From Posidonia oceanica (Eukaryota > Streptophyta > Magnoliopsida > Alismatales > Posidoniaceae), in the NCBI GenBank assembly GCA_037176725.1, contig JAZBRS010000020.1, forward strand, positions 100,706,501 to 100,770,500: 64,000 bases of DNA, in the 5' to 3' direction. The position numbers were made by a program, and so were the translations under genes. Of this stretch, positions 22,517 through 34,411 are shown piece by piece. Each line of letters starts with the position of its first letter. Position 1 is the stretch's first letter. The notes under the pieces are model-generated. The model saw only the letters and a program-made list of their open reading frames with translations, was not told the DNA's origin and ran no database searches.

Positions 22517-25129
22517 ATGGCCCAGTGCACCATCGAACCCCTGCTTACCCTTGCCTCGGAGGTAGTTTCCGCTCCGGCCCCTCCGACTCCCGCTTCTAAC
22601 TCCTCTGTGCCCCTCGTGACATCAGGATTTCCCCTTCTGTCGTCTGGGGCACCCCAGTTTGTTGTGGGACAGTGGTAGACGCTCGCTCCTCCTGATCCGG
22701 TCATCGATTCCATCTTGATGACCACTACTCGCATTCCGGAGGCGCCTCTGACCCCACCTTCTCAGGGATTTGTCGCTTTTGATACCCCTTCTGCTGCTGC
22801 GGCGACTCTTGCCTTAGGACTTCAATCTTCTGGACAGTCCGGATCTCTTGGCTCTGGCCCCTCGCCGGCACTGCAATTCTGTGTTCCCACCGATGGGACA
22901 CCTGAAGAGCAGTACCAGCATCTCATGGACACTATCCAGCGGCTGCAGGGTATGGCTCTATCAGTCCGCCCTTCTTCCTTTCCTGTTGGTCCTGAGATTC
23001 CTGTGCGGCCTGCTCTCGCACATCATGCATTGCACTCTACACTTCTGCCTAGACCGTCGTCTCAACTGCTCACAGTTCCGACGATGGGGGCACGTATCCC
23101 GCCTCTTGCATCTGCGCCGCACCACATACAGCTTGCACCTCCGCCACCTGGTGGCCATTCATTTGGACTGGTGGGAGCGCAGTACCTCACAGGCCCGCCA
23201 CCCGGCACCGCACCGGTGCGGCCGCTGCTGCTCCAGCATTCTGCATCCACTGCACAGCATACCATCTACCCTCCCCCTTGCATCAGGTTCAGAATTCCAC
23301 ATGCATCCCCCCTTGCACTCCACCACAGCATGGGTATGCCAGTCATCACCTTGCATCACCAGGCGATGTGATGGTGGATCCGGAGGAGCACCTCGGTGCG
23401 ACCCAATCGGCGTACGTGGTCCCTACCCCCACTGCCCCATCACCTGTGGCAGCTATTCCATACCACATCAACAACAGGATGGATGTTCTGGAGAAAGCAC
23501 TGCGTCTAGTGCAGGGTACAGACCACCAGACCTACCAATTCCGAGACCTCTGCTGTTTCCCAGAGGCGGTACTCCCTCCAAAGTTCAAAATCCTGGACTT
23601 TGAGAAGTATGATGGTAGGGGCTACCCCATAGCCCATCTGAAGGCGTATTGCGGTGATCTCACCCAGCTTCAGGCTGACGAGAGGTTGCTGATCCGCTTG
23701 TTCCAAAAGTGTTTGTCCGGTCCAGCCCTCAAGTGGTTCACGTCACATGACATGTCTGCGATCAGGACATGGAACGACCTAAGCCAGGCGTTCTTGGAAC
23801 AGTACTCCTTCAACCTCGATCTGGTCCCAAAGCGCGCAGACCTAATCGCGACCAAGCAGAATCCGGGTGAGCCGTTCGGGGAGTACGTCGGCCGCTGGCG
23901 TGCCCTTGCTTCGCAGGTTTGAGATAGACCCTCTGACGAGGAGTCTATCGAGATCATTATTAAAGGGGCGCAGCCATCCACCGGAGCTCTGCTTAGCATC
24001 CAACCTGTCACAACCTTCACTACATTGATCCGAGCTGGCACTCGCGTAGAGAGTTCGTTGCGGAGTGGCAACTTCCCCGCACTCTCTGTGCTTGCCAAGC
24101 AGGCCCTCGCCAGCAGTAACAGCAGCGGCAGTAGCGCCATCAATAACAACAACGGCATCAACAACAATCGTCCCAAGAGGAAGGATCTGCCGAAGCCCAT
24201 TGTTGCATACGTCGACTCTCCTGCTGTGCCTGTTCATCTGGCGTCTCGGTCTGCCCCTCCTCAGATCTATTACGCACCTGCACCTAGGACACACCCCACA
24301 CCATAGATTACTACCACCGCTCGACCGGTCTATCCTGTCGTACCGGTTCAGCAAGGACAATTCCAGAGGCCGAGACAGCCATCCATTGAGAAGCGGAAGT
24401 TCGCCCCACTGGTGGAACTGCTCACCGCCGTCCTCCCGAAGGTTGCGTCGCTCCTGAAGTTTTCGGAGGTTCGCCCGCCACAAAACCCACTACCGCATTG
24501 GTTTAAGGCGAACCTTTTCTGCAATTTCCATCGAAGCGTTGGGCATTCGACTGATAATTGTTTCACTCTCCGGAACGCTATCCAGGATTTGATCGAATCG
24601 GGAACGATTGTGATCGACACGCACGAGGTGTCCACTTCTACACCATCTCATGCATCTGCATCAGCATCTACCCCAGCTAATATTGTTCGCCAGCCCCTGC
24701 CGGAGCACTCCTATTCAGGAGGTGCAGGGACCTCAGGAATCCATTCTCTTTTTCCTTCTAGATCTCCCACATCTGTGGTAGACCCTTCTGAGCTTATCCA
24801 TGATGTTTCTACTCCCTTTCCGGTCTCTCTTTATCTTGCTGCTGTCGCCGGCTCCGAGTCGGACGTTCATATGATCCGACCGCGTGCCAGGCCGGAGCGT
24901 TCTTCTGCACCAGCCACCATGCCTCCTTGGGCCCAAGCCCCAGTACACCTGCTAGGTAACCCACAGTCAGTATCCCCAATACATCTCCTAGCCAGACCTC
25001 AGCTAGGGTCTCTTGTGCACCTGTTAGCAAGACCTCAGTCCCCACCCCATTTGCCTTCCCAGCAATCCCCTTGTCCATACCCTCCTCAACCAATAGGCAC
25101 CCCTGTAGCCCCTCTCGTGCTCGTTGCAC
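22517..25129 (+). pseudogene. Tat-A gag (capsid and atypical zinc knuckle), broken
   Basis: Structural protein that packages the element RNA. A first ATG at 22517 (MAQCTIEPLL) leads a Pro/Ser/Ala/His-rich N-terminal region to about 23370. After a frameshift the capsid domain begins near 23480 (RMDVLEKALR), with the retrotransposon-gag signature ILDFEKYDGRGYP, ALKWFTSHD, TWNDLSQAFLEQY and GEPFGEYVGRW. A zinc-knuckle-like motif of the Tat type, CNFHRSVGHSTDNC, lies near 24515-24560, followed by FTLRNAIQDLIESG. Breaks: TAG at 22676-22678, the shift near 23371, TGA at about 23920 and TAG at about 24304. The rest is low-complexity Pro-rich linker toward protease. Confidence 0.85.
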
Positions 25130-25529
25130 GTGCTCCCGTGGTTATTAACCTAACTCGGGATATCCATCGCGTACCTTACAGCTACGCCACAGAAATGTGT
25201 GCAGAAGTGACGCGATCGGGGAGGGTCTACAAACCCCCAGCACCAGTGGCTAGACCTAGTCATCCAGAACCTGCAACACCTCTTCCCTTAGGCCAGCCTA
25301 CAACCCTACCACCTTCAGGCCAACCTCTTGAATCCACCATAGCCACACTCCCTGCCGCCAAGAAGGGCCAGTCCAAGGCCGACATTACTTCCCAACTCAA
25401 AAAGGTTAAAGCCGACATGTCCATTTGGGACCTGATACACACTTCTGCCGAACACCGCGAGGCTTTTCTTCGCGTGTTCCAAGCTGCCCATGTGTCCCAA
25501 ACCATAGAACCTGTCGCCTTGGAAAGCAT

Positions 25530-25990
25530 AGTTGGAATGATTGCTGAACCCCAGGTCATCACTTTCACAAGTGATGAGTTGCCTCCGGCGGGGATTAATC
25601 ATAACCAACCCTTGTTCGTCACGGTACAATTCAAGAACTTTCGCATTCCCCTTGCGCCGGTCGATAATGGGTCAGGCCTTAACGTCTGTCCCTTGCGAAC
25701 AGCAACTAAGCTCAGATTCAAGGCCGAGGACATTACTCCGGCTGTAAAGGGAATGACAGCTTTTGATAATACCCACCATGACGCTCTAGGGATTTTGATT
25801 ATTCCTCTTATCATTGGTCCGGTCACATTCGATGTGGAGTTCTACGTCGTTGACTTGGAGCCTAATTTCAACTTTCTGCTTGGGCGCCCTTGGCTCCATA
25901 AGCATCAGGTTATCCCCTCGACCCTCCATCGCATGATCAAGTTCCGCCGATATGACGATGTCATCGTTGTCATGGCGGAGAATTTTGAGA
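25530..25990 (+). pseudogene. Tat-A aspartic protease domain
   Basis: A retroviral-type protease within the gag-pol frame. The active-site block is VDNGSGLNVCP with the catalytic Asp codon at 25663-25665; D-N-G-S in place of D-T/S-G is usual in this lineage. The flap and C-terminal parts are seen as GPVTFDVEFYVVDL and FNFLLGRPWLHKH. The domain itself has no stop, but the frame upstream and downstream does. It would process the polyprotein. Confidence 0.85.
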
Positions 25991-26139
25991 AGGAGCGGAT
26001 CGAGGCAATCTTCTCTGTCTCTTCGCGGACTATCCCTTTTGACCCTGAACTCTCGAATGCTTTATACCGCGTTAATCGGTGCGAGCCGGTTAACTTTTTA
26101 CCAGATCTTGAATGTGTCAACTCCTTGGCCGTTCACAAC

Positions 26140-26290
26140 AACCCTTTTCAGATGGTCGAGAACGTCTGTCACAGGTGGGGCTACGTCAAGGGGAGGCTGC
26201 TCGGGCGATACGGCCAGGGAATCGCTGAGTCGATCGTGGCGGAAGAGCGAATAGACAATGAGGGTCTTAGATACGACCCACAAGCTGATG
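26140..26290 (+). other. G-patch-like segment after protease
   Basis: In the same frame as protease, the pattern WGYVKGRLLGRYGQGI followed by GLRYDP resembles the glycine spacing of G-patch domains (G-Y-x2-G...L-G-x2-G-x-G-I). G-patch modules after protease are known in betaretroviruses. In Tat elements I recall similar sequences, so the call is moderate. Possible role: RNA or nucleic-acid binding. Confidence 0.55.
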
Positions 26291-26481
26291 AAAGTAAGCG
26301 CCCGCAAGCGAAGAATCGAAGAATGATCATTCCCCGGAACCTCGCATCAGTACAATTGTCACCCTCTCAGGAGGGTCAATCACTGAGTTCAGTCAGCAGC
26401 GCAACTCAGCCCATTTCAGTAGCCGCATCACAAGCAATGCCGCCAGCTCAGTCAGTCACACATCCTCCTGCCGCAAAATAG

Positions 26482-27660
26482 TAACTCTCATGGCAGGACC
26501 CCATGGCGTCAGAGGCCGCACTCTCACCATCACCACCAGTTGCAAAAAACCAATTGAGCATCATAGTCTCCCAGCCCTTGAGCCCTCAGAAGAGCACCTC
26601 TGCCTGCCCTCTAACTGCAACAGTGACCCTGGCAGCATACCCGTCTGTGGCCCCGCTGACCAGTCTGTTTGGATCTCCTATGCCGAAGCTGCCGCTATCA
26701 GGCGTGCCCGTGAGCCAGACCATGCAAATACCAAGGGCAGCGATCCATCTTGCAGCCGGGCCAGTGCCGCAGGCCCCCGGCGCCTACTACGTCGACTCAC
26801 CCTTAGATGAGGAGGAAGGAGTGGCGATAGAAGCCCAGGTCGATTCATGGATGTCCAACTTAGAGCTACTTTATCAAGAATAGCTCGAGTCGATAGCAGA
26901 AGACCTGGCAGAGCACCAAGCTGCAGAAAGGAAAGGGAAAGCCGTGGTTATAGACCCTCCTCTGCGAGAAGACCATGCCTCTATCATGGTCTTGGAAGAA
27001 GATTCAGTAATACCGGACTCCCCTAGACCAGATGAGCTCATTACCCTCCAACCAGAAGGTGGGTCTAGGTGGCTCGTGCAGCACAAGCCTCCCTTGGGCA
27101 GTGTAGCAAGCGGTAGTACCCAGATCAGCCGCCAGTCCGGCGTACCCTCCACGAGCATATTAGCAGACTTAGAAGAGGAAGCACCAGCAGACCAAGCAAC
27201 AGCATATACGGAGCAGAAAGCAGAATCAATAACAGAGTTGTCAACAGTCTCAGTAGCAGGGCCATCAGCAGTATCAATCGCAGAATCAACAAGGCCCTCA
27301 GCAGTATCAACAGAGCATGCAGCAGTGTCATCAGCAACAGAGCAGACAGAGGAAGTCGCCAAGACAGAGGTCGCGCACCAAGGATACAGAAACACTCGAG
27401 TAGGCGTGACCATCTTGAGGCGTCACCAGGGCCAAGAAGCAGAACATCTACACTCCTTTGATATAACAAACCCCACCTTCGAAAAGGAGATCCTCTCAGA
27501 ACTTGTTGCATACGGAGAAGAAGACAATACAGGCGAGGATGAGAATGATGAACCATCGCCTGAGTTTCGGTCCTACGACGACGATCCAGAAGGACCCAAC
27601 CTGCATGTTGAAGAAGAAACGGAGGTTGTTAACCTCGGCACAGCTGAAGAAACCAAAGAA
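26482..27660 (+). other. Acidic Ser/Ala/Glu-rich linker of Tat-A pol
   Basis: The gag-pol frame continues through low-complexity sequence rich in Ser, Ala, Glu and Pro, interrupted by TAG/TAA at about 26479-26484 and TAG at 26881-26883. No domain is visible. It connects protease to reverse transcriptase. Confidence 0.6.
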
Positions 27661-29030
27661 GTTTGCATCAGCGCCCTACTATCGCCCCAGGCCAGAACAC
27701 AGTTCATTGCATTTCTGAAGGAGTATGCAGATGTCTTCGCCTGGAGCTATGAAGATATGGTTGGCCTCGATGTTGAAATAGTAGTTCATAACTTGCCCTT
27801 GAAACCAGATGCCAAGCCAGTAAAGCAGAAGCTGAGAAGATGGCGACCACAGTGGCTGCTCATGATCAAGGAAGAGATAATGAAGCAGCTCGATGTCAAT
27901 TTTCTGAAGGTCGTCCTTTACCCTGAGTGGCTTGCAAACATCGTGCCAGTGCCCAAGAAGGATGGCCGGATCCGGATATGTATCGACTACAGGGACCTGA
28001 ACAAGGCGAGCCCCAAGGACGATTTTCCATTGCCTCATATTGACGTCCTAGTCGACAACACTGCAGGCCACAAGATGCTATCCTTTATGGACGGTTTTTC
28101 CAGCTATAATCAGATCAAAATGGCAGAAGAAGACATGGAAAAGACTTCATTCATCAGCCCCTGGGGGTCTTCTGTTATCAAGTTATGCCGTTTGGGCTAA
28201 AGAATGCTGGCACAACCTATCAGAGGGCCATGACTACACTTTTTCATGACCTCATGCACCAAGAAGTGGAGGTCTATGTAGACGACATGATTGCTAAGAC
28301 CAAAGAGCCTGAGGATCACCTTGCTTGCCTGAAGAAGCTCTTTGACCGATTGAGGAAATACAGACTGAGACTTAACCCCAGTAAATGCGTGTTTGGGGTT
28401 TCATCTGGCAAACTTCTGGGCTACATTGTTAGCCAGAGGGGGATTGAAGTGGACCCGATGAAAGCAAAAGCCATCGTGGACATGCCACCCCCTAGGACCG
28501 AAAAGGAGGTTCGAGGCCTACTTGGGCGTTTACAGTATATCAGTCGCTTCATTGCATAGCTTACGCCCATCTGTGAGCCTATATTCAAACTCCTGAAGAA
28601 GAACGCACAAATCGACTGGAACGAGGAGTGCCAGGCTGCATTTGATAAAATCAAGCAGCTTCTGGTTAAACCTCCTGTCCTGGTTCCTCCCATGCCAGGA
28701 AGACCTTTGCTTCTCTACCTTTCTACCACGCAGCATTCCATGGGCGCCGTCTTGGGCCAACATGACGAATCTGGTAGGAAGGAGCGCGCCATTTATTACC
28801 TGAGCAAGAAGTTTAATGAATGCGAGGCCAAGTACAGCACAATGGAGAAAACCTGCTTATCCCTTGTCTGGGCTGCATAGAAACTAAGGCATTATATGAT
28901 GGCATACCCAGTTCAGCTCTTGTGCCGGCATGATCCTATCAAGTTTCTCTTCTAAAAGCCGGCTTTGGTGGGCAGATGTGTCAAATGGTAGGTGTTGTTA
29001 TCTCAGTATGACATCACCTTCGTCACATAG
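27661..29030 (+). pseudogene. Tat-A reverse transcriptase and first (degenerate) RNase H
   Basis: RT copies element RNA into DNA. Seen in order: FAWSYEDMVGLD, the palm start PVPKKDGRIRICIDYRDLN, FPLPHIDVLVDN, FSSYNQIKM, then a one-base shift near 28165, MPFGLKNAGTTYQR and the catalytic YVDD at 28274-28285. Connection: GRLQYISRFIA. The first RNase H follows (YLSTTQHSMGAVLGQ, AIYYLSKKF, MEKTCLSLVWA) but lacks the usual first Asp, typical of dual-RNase H elements. Stops: TAG at about 28557, TAG at 28878, TAA near 28953, TAG near 28987, and a shift near 29028. Confidence 0.9.
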
Positions 29031-29034
29031 AATC

Positions 29035-29580
29035 TATGAAGGGTCAGGCCATGGTAGATCACCTTGCTGATTTTCCTTTGCCTGAATACCAGCCACTCCA
29101 GACGCAGTTCCCTGACGAGGACATTCTCTTTGCAATGGAGGACTCTGAGGAGAAAGACCCTGGGGACCAAGAGCAATGACAGCTGTACTTTGATGGCACT
29201 GTCAACAAGAAGGGCCGAGGCATAGGCGCAGTGCTGACCACGCCCCAGGGGCAGATGATTCCTTTTGCGAGGAAGTTGACTTTCACATGCACAAACAATG
29301 AAGTAGAATATGAAGCGTGCATCCTGGGATTGAAAGTCGCCCTCGAGCATATGGCGCAGAAGTTGCATGTGCACGGCGATGCCATGCTGGTGATCTCTCA
29401 AGTGAATGGTGACTGGAAGACAAAGGATCCGAAACTTGTGCCATATCACGAATGCCTGCTGAGGCTAATAGAAGAATTCAGGAGCATCAGCTTCACATAC
29501 ATGAACAGAGCAAAGAATGCGTATGCAGACGCACTAGCAACCCTGGCATCCTGGCTCAGTATACCTAAAGACAGCACGGT
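29035..29580 (+). pseudogene. Tat-A second RNase H domain
   Basis: After a short tether the frame reads LYFDG (first Asp), NNEVEYEACILGL (Glu), HGDAMLVISQ (Asp) and NAYADALATLA (last Asp). All catalytic acids are present, in contrast to the first RNase H. A TGA at about 29177-29179 sits just before the domain. A second, complete RNase H downstream of a decayed one defines the Tat-type dual arrangement. Confidence 0.87.
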
Positions 29581-29819
29581 AGATGTGTCAGTTACCTGCA
29601 TAGAGGAGCCCGCGCATTGCATGAACATAGAGGAAGCAAATTCAGCAGAAGAGCGGCCATGGTATCATGACATTAAAGCTTTCTTGGAATTCGGCAGCCT
29701 CCCGCCTGGCACCACAGCAGAAGATAAGAGAACTTTGGCGCGTCTAGCGTCAAAATATGTATTAGGGGTTGGGCAGCTATACAGAAGATCATATAATCAG
29801 ATGCTATTACGCTGCCTGG

Positions 29820-30901
29820 ACAAGCTGGAGGCTGATATGTTGATGCTTCAAGTGCATGCAGGGACCTGCGGCCCGCACATGAATGGCGTCCTCCTAGCCA
29901 AGAAGATCATGCTCCAAGGATATTTCTGGCAAACCATGGAAGCGGACTGCTGCCGGTTTGTGCGTAAATGCCACAACTGCCAGGTCCATGGTAACTTTAT
30001 CAAGGCTCCCCCTCATCAGCTGCATAACATGTCCTCGCCATGGCCTTTCTCCACTTGGGGGATCGACATCATTGGCGCAATACACCCCACTGCTTTGAAC
30101 GGTCATCGCTTCATCATGGTAGCGATTGACTACTTCACTAAGTGGGTGGAAGCAGCCTCTTATAAGACAGTCACCGCTGTGGCAACAGAAAAGTTTATCA
30201 GGAACAATATCGTTGCCCGATACGGGGTCCCGCACTCCATCATCTCTGATAATGGCACAAACTTCATTGCCAAAAGAATCGAGGAGTACCTGCAGAGTCT
30301 CAAGATCAAGCATCACAGGTCCTCGCCTTATCGGCCACAGATGAATGGAGCAGTAGAGTCTGCTAACAAAAACATTATCAAAATCATGAAGAAGATGGCA
30401 AAAACCCACAAGGATTGGCATGATAAGCTCCCGTACGCGCTCTGGGCGTATAGGACATCAATCTGAACCTCGACAGGAGCCACCTCGTACTCTCTGGTGT
30501 ACGGCATGGAAGCGGTGTTACCCGTCGAAGTAGAGATCCCCTCACTGCGGATCCTAAGAGAAGCTGAGTTGGAAGAGGCAGAATGGGTCGAAGACCGCTG
30601 CGTCCAATTGAATCTGATTGATGAGCACAGACTACAAGCTATGCATAATGCTCACTGTTACCAGAAACGGATGGCTAGAGCGTTCTTGAAGAAAATCCGG
30701 CCCAGAAGCTTCCAGGCAGGGGATCTCGTTCTGCACGCCATTCATTTACCCGACGGTCGAGGCAAATTCCGACCTAACTGGCGTGGCCCCTTCGTGGTTA
30801 AACAGATCTTCTCAGGTGGCGCGGTAACTCTTGAAGTTATGGACCAGGTCGAGCAGTCCGAACCGGCCAACTTGTGCTACCTCAAGAAGTACTATCAGTA
30901 G
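29820..30901 (+). pseudogene. Tat-A integrase
   Basis: Inserts the cDNA into the genome. The zinc-binding HHCC region spans HAGTCGPH to CHNC near 29850-29980. The catalytic core has WGIDII (Asp near 30060), IISDNGTNF (Asp near 30247) and MNGAVESANKN (Glu near 30352). A TGA at 30464-30466 interrupts the end of the core; the frame then resumes with YSLVYGMEAVLPVEVE and a C-terminal DNA-binding part (GDLVLHAIH, GPFVVKQIF), ending with TAG at 30899-30901. Confidence 0.9.
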
Positions 30902-32268
30902 CTGGGAGCAACCATTGCAGATCCTTCGTCCCACCTTTCGTACTCCCATCACTTGCACGTTTCTGTTCCTCTTTTCGCCTTATCTCCCCCATACATCGCT
31001 TTATCCTATCTTCTGCATTTTTTCATCACTACATTCCCGTACATTCCTTCTCTCATCTCCTTTACAATCATCATCGCCATCCTCTTAAATCATGCATCAC
31101 TCCGAAAGCCCGGTGATGAAAATCGGAAGTGCTTGCCTGCTCCGGAAGGAGTCTCCCGACCTCACCTGACACTATTTCGATGTCTTAGCTAGTGAGGGAG
31201 CCACTACTCAGTGAGCACGAGCGAAATGCCCAAACACCTAGGGACTTACACTCCTAGAAAGATGCTAGGCATTAGCCAGAAGGAAACACATATCTATGCC
31301 TAGATGCACAAGAAAGGAAAGAAAGAGAAAGCCAAAAGCTCGCACCCGAAGACCCTGGCCTCCATGTCTCAGAAGCCAGACACCCATTTCCTCTAGGGTA
31401 GGGATAGCGGAGACCCGCAAGCCTAAAAAAAAAAAGGGGAAAAAGAAAGAAAAGAAGAAAAAAAAAGAGAATGATGAAAGAGAAAAGAAAGAAAAACAAC
31501 AAAAAAAAGGAGAATGATAGGAAAGAAAAAGGGGAAGAACAAAAGTCAACTCCTAAAAGTGAAGACAAGTAGGGTAATCCCGTACCTTTCACCTACCCCA
31601 GAGAAGAGTCAAAATTCGAGCCAGGTCCTCCTTGTCTCCAAGATAGGAATGAGGAGAGCCCTGCACACCTATAAAGAAGTAAGAAAAAAAAAAGGGGGGG
31701 GGAAGGAAAGAGTGAGTGTAAGTCCTTGAGAGTTTGGCATGGAGCCCGTCCTCTCTACACCACCACCAAACATCACCAACACCCTTTCTTGGAGTGCCAC
31801 CATCAAGTTAAGAGTCTGAGTAGAGTCTAGTGAGTCAGGGACCGCTCCCTTCCTATACAGCAGGCACCAAAGCACTCCCGATGCTGAGGGCAAACTACAC
31901 CAATCAAAAATCATGCATACATCTGCATTTCCAATCATCTCCTCTCCCTCTAATCATTCCGCTTTGCAAGGCTTGCTCTGGCATTGAGACAGTACTCCTA
32001 CTCAGCACGCGTTGGCATCATCAGGCTGCGACGATCTAGAACTCCTGGCAGTCCCTGCCCCGCGCCAACAAAATCCCTTTGCTTATATGTGTTTAATTGC
32101 CATGATCTGAATGTTTACTGTTGGATGTGTTGAACTGTTTTACCAGCTTCAGAATCTGCTTTCAATCAGTAATTATGTGCTTGTATGAGATCTGATAATT
32201 CACAGTCTTGGTAACAGGTACCTGAAGATTTTGCAACAACCGTCTGCCTACATTCTGCAGTCTGCACA
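30902..32268 (+). other. Tat-A spacer between integrase and extra ORF
   Basis: No domain seen. It includes purine-rich A/G tracts near 31425-31515 and 31680-31710 that look like polypurine tracts but lie far from the LTR. A CTTGGTAACAG acceptor-like site precedes the extra ORF near 32209-32219, compatible with a spliced subgenomic RNA (inference). Confidence 0.5.
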
Positions 32269-33471
32269 ATGGGTTTCCCCACTCTAGTGACCCCGGTGCA
32301 CTGTTCTGAGATCCTACGAGAGTGGATCGGCAAGCTTACCAAAGATGACTGCGAGAAGCTGCGCCTATGGGGCATTCCAACCAAACTGCTGAAGGCTGCT
32401 GATGTAGAAGTGAGCTGCCATCTTCTATGCACCGCTGCAAGGTTCTAGAAACCGGTAGACCATGTCTTCCGTTTTGGCAGAACTGAATTGACACCCACAC
32501 TGGAAGAAGTGCGTTGGATCTGTGGCTTTTCCAAGATCATGGGACCGCCCATCTTCATGAGGCATGACGGATACATTGCGGTCCTAAAACAGCTGACTGG
32601 GCTCTCTACTCGAAGTTGCCAGCAAAGACTGATGTGCACTAGCGGGCCCACGTCCCTGCTTCGCCTAGCATATTTTGATGATACTGTGGAAAAGCGCGCT
32701 GAACTCGGAGATGAGCTGTGGCTCCGAGGATTTGTTACCCGTTTCCTAGGTGAGTTGGTCTTTACTCATGGTAAAGTGACGGTGGCCATCGAGATCGCTG
32801 AAATAGCACTCGCTGTGGTAACCCGGCAGATAGACCTGGCACCGGTTGTTCTAGCAGAAACATACCGTGGACTGGACCGCATCTCGCATCGCTGCCGCCA
32901 CTTTCATGGTTGCGGAGCACTTATTCAGGTCTGGCTAGCCGCACATATAGAGATAGACCTTCTGCGCCCCCAGGTACATGCTTTTGAGGCCTACTGCAAT
33001 AGCGGCCATGCCAAGACAGTTAAGAGCGTCAAGGAAGAATATGAGAAGCTATCAGAGTTGACAGATGACACAGTAACCTGACGTATCATACCTTCCATGG
33101 CCGAACCATTCACTGTTTTCTTCAGCACACGCGACATGCGGCTGATTGTACTACCAGGATTCACCACGGGTGTGGAATACCACCCTATCAGGGCCATGCA
33201 CCAGTTCGGTTTCCAGCAGGACACCTTTGTCGACAACACGGCACCTAAGCTCCTTCAAGCATATCCCCTCAGTACAACGGCCCCAACGAAGGAGCTAGCC
33301 AATCTGATGCAGCATGGAGTGCGATCAACAGACATCGCAGCTGCGAGAGGCACAGGGTGTACCCCTGAGTACATCACCGAGGTGCAAGACCTCTGGCCCA
33401 TCAATGAAATCCCGCCAAGCAGTCCCTTGTTCCCTGACTCTGGAAAATCAAAGAAGGCCCGAACCAGCTAG
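32269..33471 (+). pseudogene. Extra ORF of Tat-A: plant mobile domain (DUF7745-like)
   Basis: An element-borne accessory protein of about 400 codons. It contains EILREWIGKL, the diagnostic VFRFGRTELTPTLEEVRWI, GELVFTHGKV and a helical remainder, matching the plant mobile/DUF7745 group that retroelements and MULEs often carry. The ATG at 32269 is the first one in frame after a non-coding spacer. Two stops interrupt it (TAG 32446-32448 and TGA 33079-33081); the final TAG ends at 33471. Cellular members (MAIN, MAIL1) act in silencing and genome stability; what the element copy does is unknown. Confidence 0.75.
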
Positions 33472-33814
33472 AGCAGTTATGTAGCTGCTGTTTAGTTTCC
33501 TTTCAAGTTATGCTGTATCTTTTGGCCTGTCACAGGCATGTAATCAATAGTTCTATCAATGCAAAAGTGTTTTGTGCTGGCTACTTGCATTTCAAAACTG
33601 CTTATTGCATTCCATGTTCCTTACCAATCATATCTTGAGGCCCTTGGCCAGACTTGTTGCCAACATGACGTAGGAAAGTCCTCAGCAATCAACCCAGACT
33701 CCAGGACCTCTGCGGACCCACGTCGTCAAATCCTACTACCAAACATCCCCAGCTGAGTCTCCATCAGGCTGGTACCCTAAACTACTCATTTGACAAACAC
33801 GTCAGTTTTGTCTA
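33472..33814 (+). other. Tat-A 3' untranslated spacer
   Basis: About 340 bp without a recognised feature between the extra ORF and the hairpin array. No domain or repeat seen. Confidence 0.5.
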
Positions 33815-33905
33815 TCCTTCGCTTTTTGATGCCAGGGGCGCTTCGACTGACCCCTGGTATCATCCTGATACCAGGGGCATCTTTTTTAGATGTCCTATGG
33901 TATCA
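33815..33905 (+). repeat. Pair of GCCAGGGGC hairpins at the head of the array
   Basis: GATGCCAGGGG faces CCCCTGG, and GATACCAGGGGCATC faces GATGTCCTATGGTATC. They are longer than the hairpins that follow but built the same way, opening with GAT and closing with ATC. Confidence 0.65.
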
Positions 33906-33919
33906 CATCCTTATCATCT

Positions 33920-34365
33920 CTTCCCCCTTTGCCGGCTGATAAATCCGATATCTTATCATTCTGTTCCTTTGTTCCTTTGCCGGTCGATAAGTCCGATATC
34001 TTATCATCTCTTTCCCTTTGCCGGTCGATAAGTCCGATATCTTATCATTCCTTTATCCCCTTCTTTTGCCGGCCGATAAGTTCGATATCTTATCACCCCT
34101 TCCTCTTTGCCGGCCGATAAGTCCGATATCTTATCATCTCTCTCCCTTTGCCGGTCGAGAAGTCCGATATCTTATCATCTCTTTCCCTTTGCCGGTCGAT
34201 AGGTCCGATATCTTATCATTCCTTTATCCCCTCTTTGCCGGCCGTTAAGTCCGATATCTTATCACTCTATTCTTTTATTCATTTGCCGGCCGATAAGTCC
34301 GATATCTTATCACCCATTTCTCTTTGCCGGCCGATAAGTCCGATATCTTATCAATCCTTTTATCA
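33920..34365 (+). repeat. Hairpin array 1: GATAAG-TCCGATAT-CTTATC, about 10 copies
   Basis: Each unit is a 20-bp stem-loop GATAAGTCCGATATCTTATC separated by 20-30 bp of pyrimidine-rich spacer ending in TTTGCCGG. Variants include GATAAA, GAGAAG, GATAGG and GTTAAG in the 5' arm. Copies are at about 33931, 33977, 34027, 34074, 34117, 34166, 34197, 34243, 34290 and 34333. Confidence 0.85.
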
Positions 34366-34411
34366 TCAATCAATCAATCAATCAAGCAATCAAGCCATTA
34401 ATCACTGCTCT

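Noticed and set aside
31425..31710. A/G-rich tracts as a central polypurine tract
   Set aside because: Simple-sequence runs far from any LTR, with no flanking conservation that I could see.
33920..34365. CRISPR-like regular repeats
   Set aside because: Host is a plant. The repeats are palindromic stem-loops with variable short pyrimidine-rich spacers and lie within a retrotransposon 3' region.
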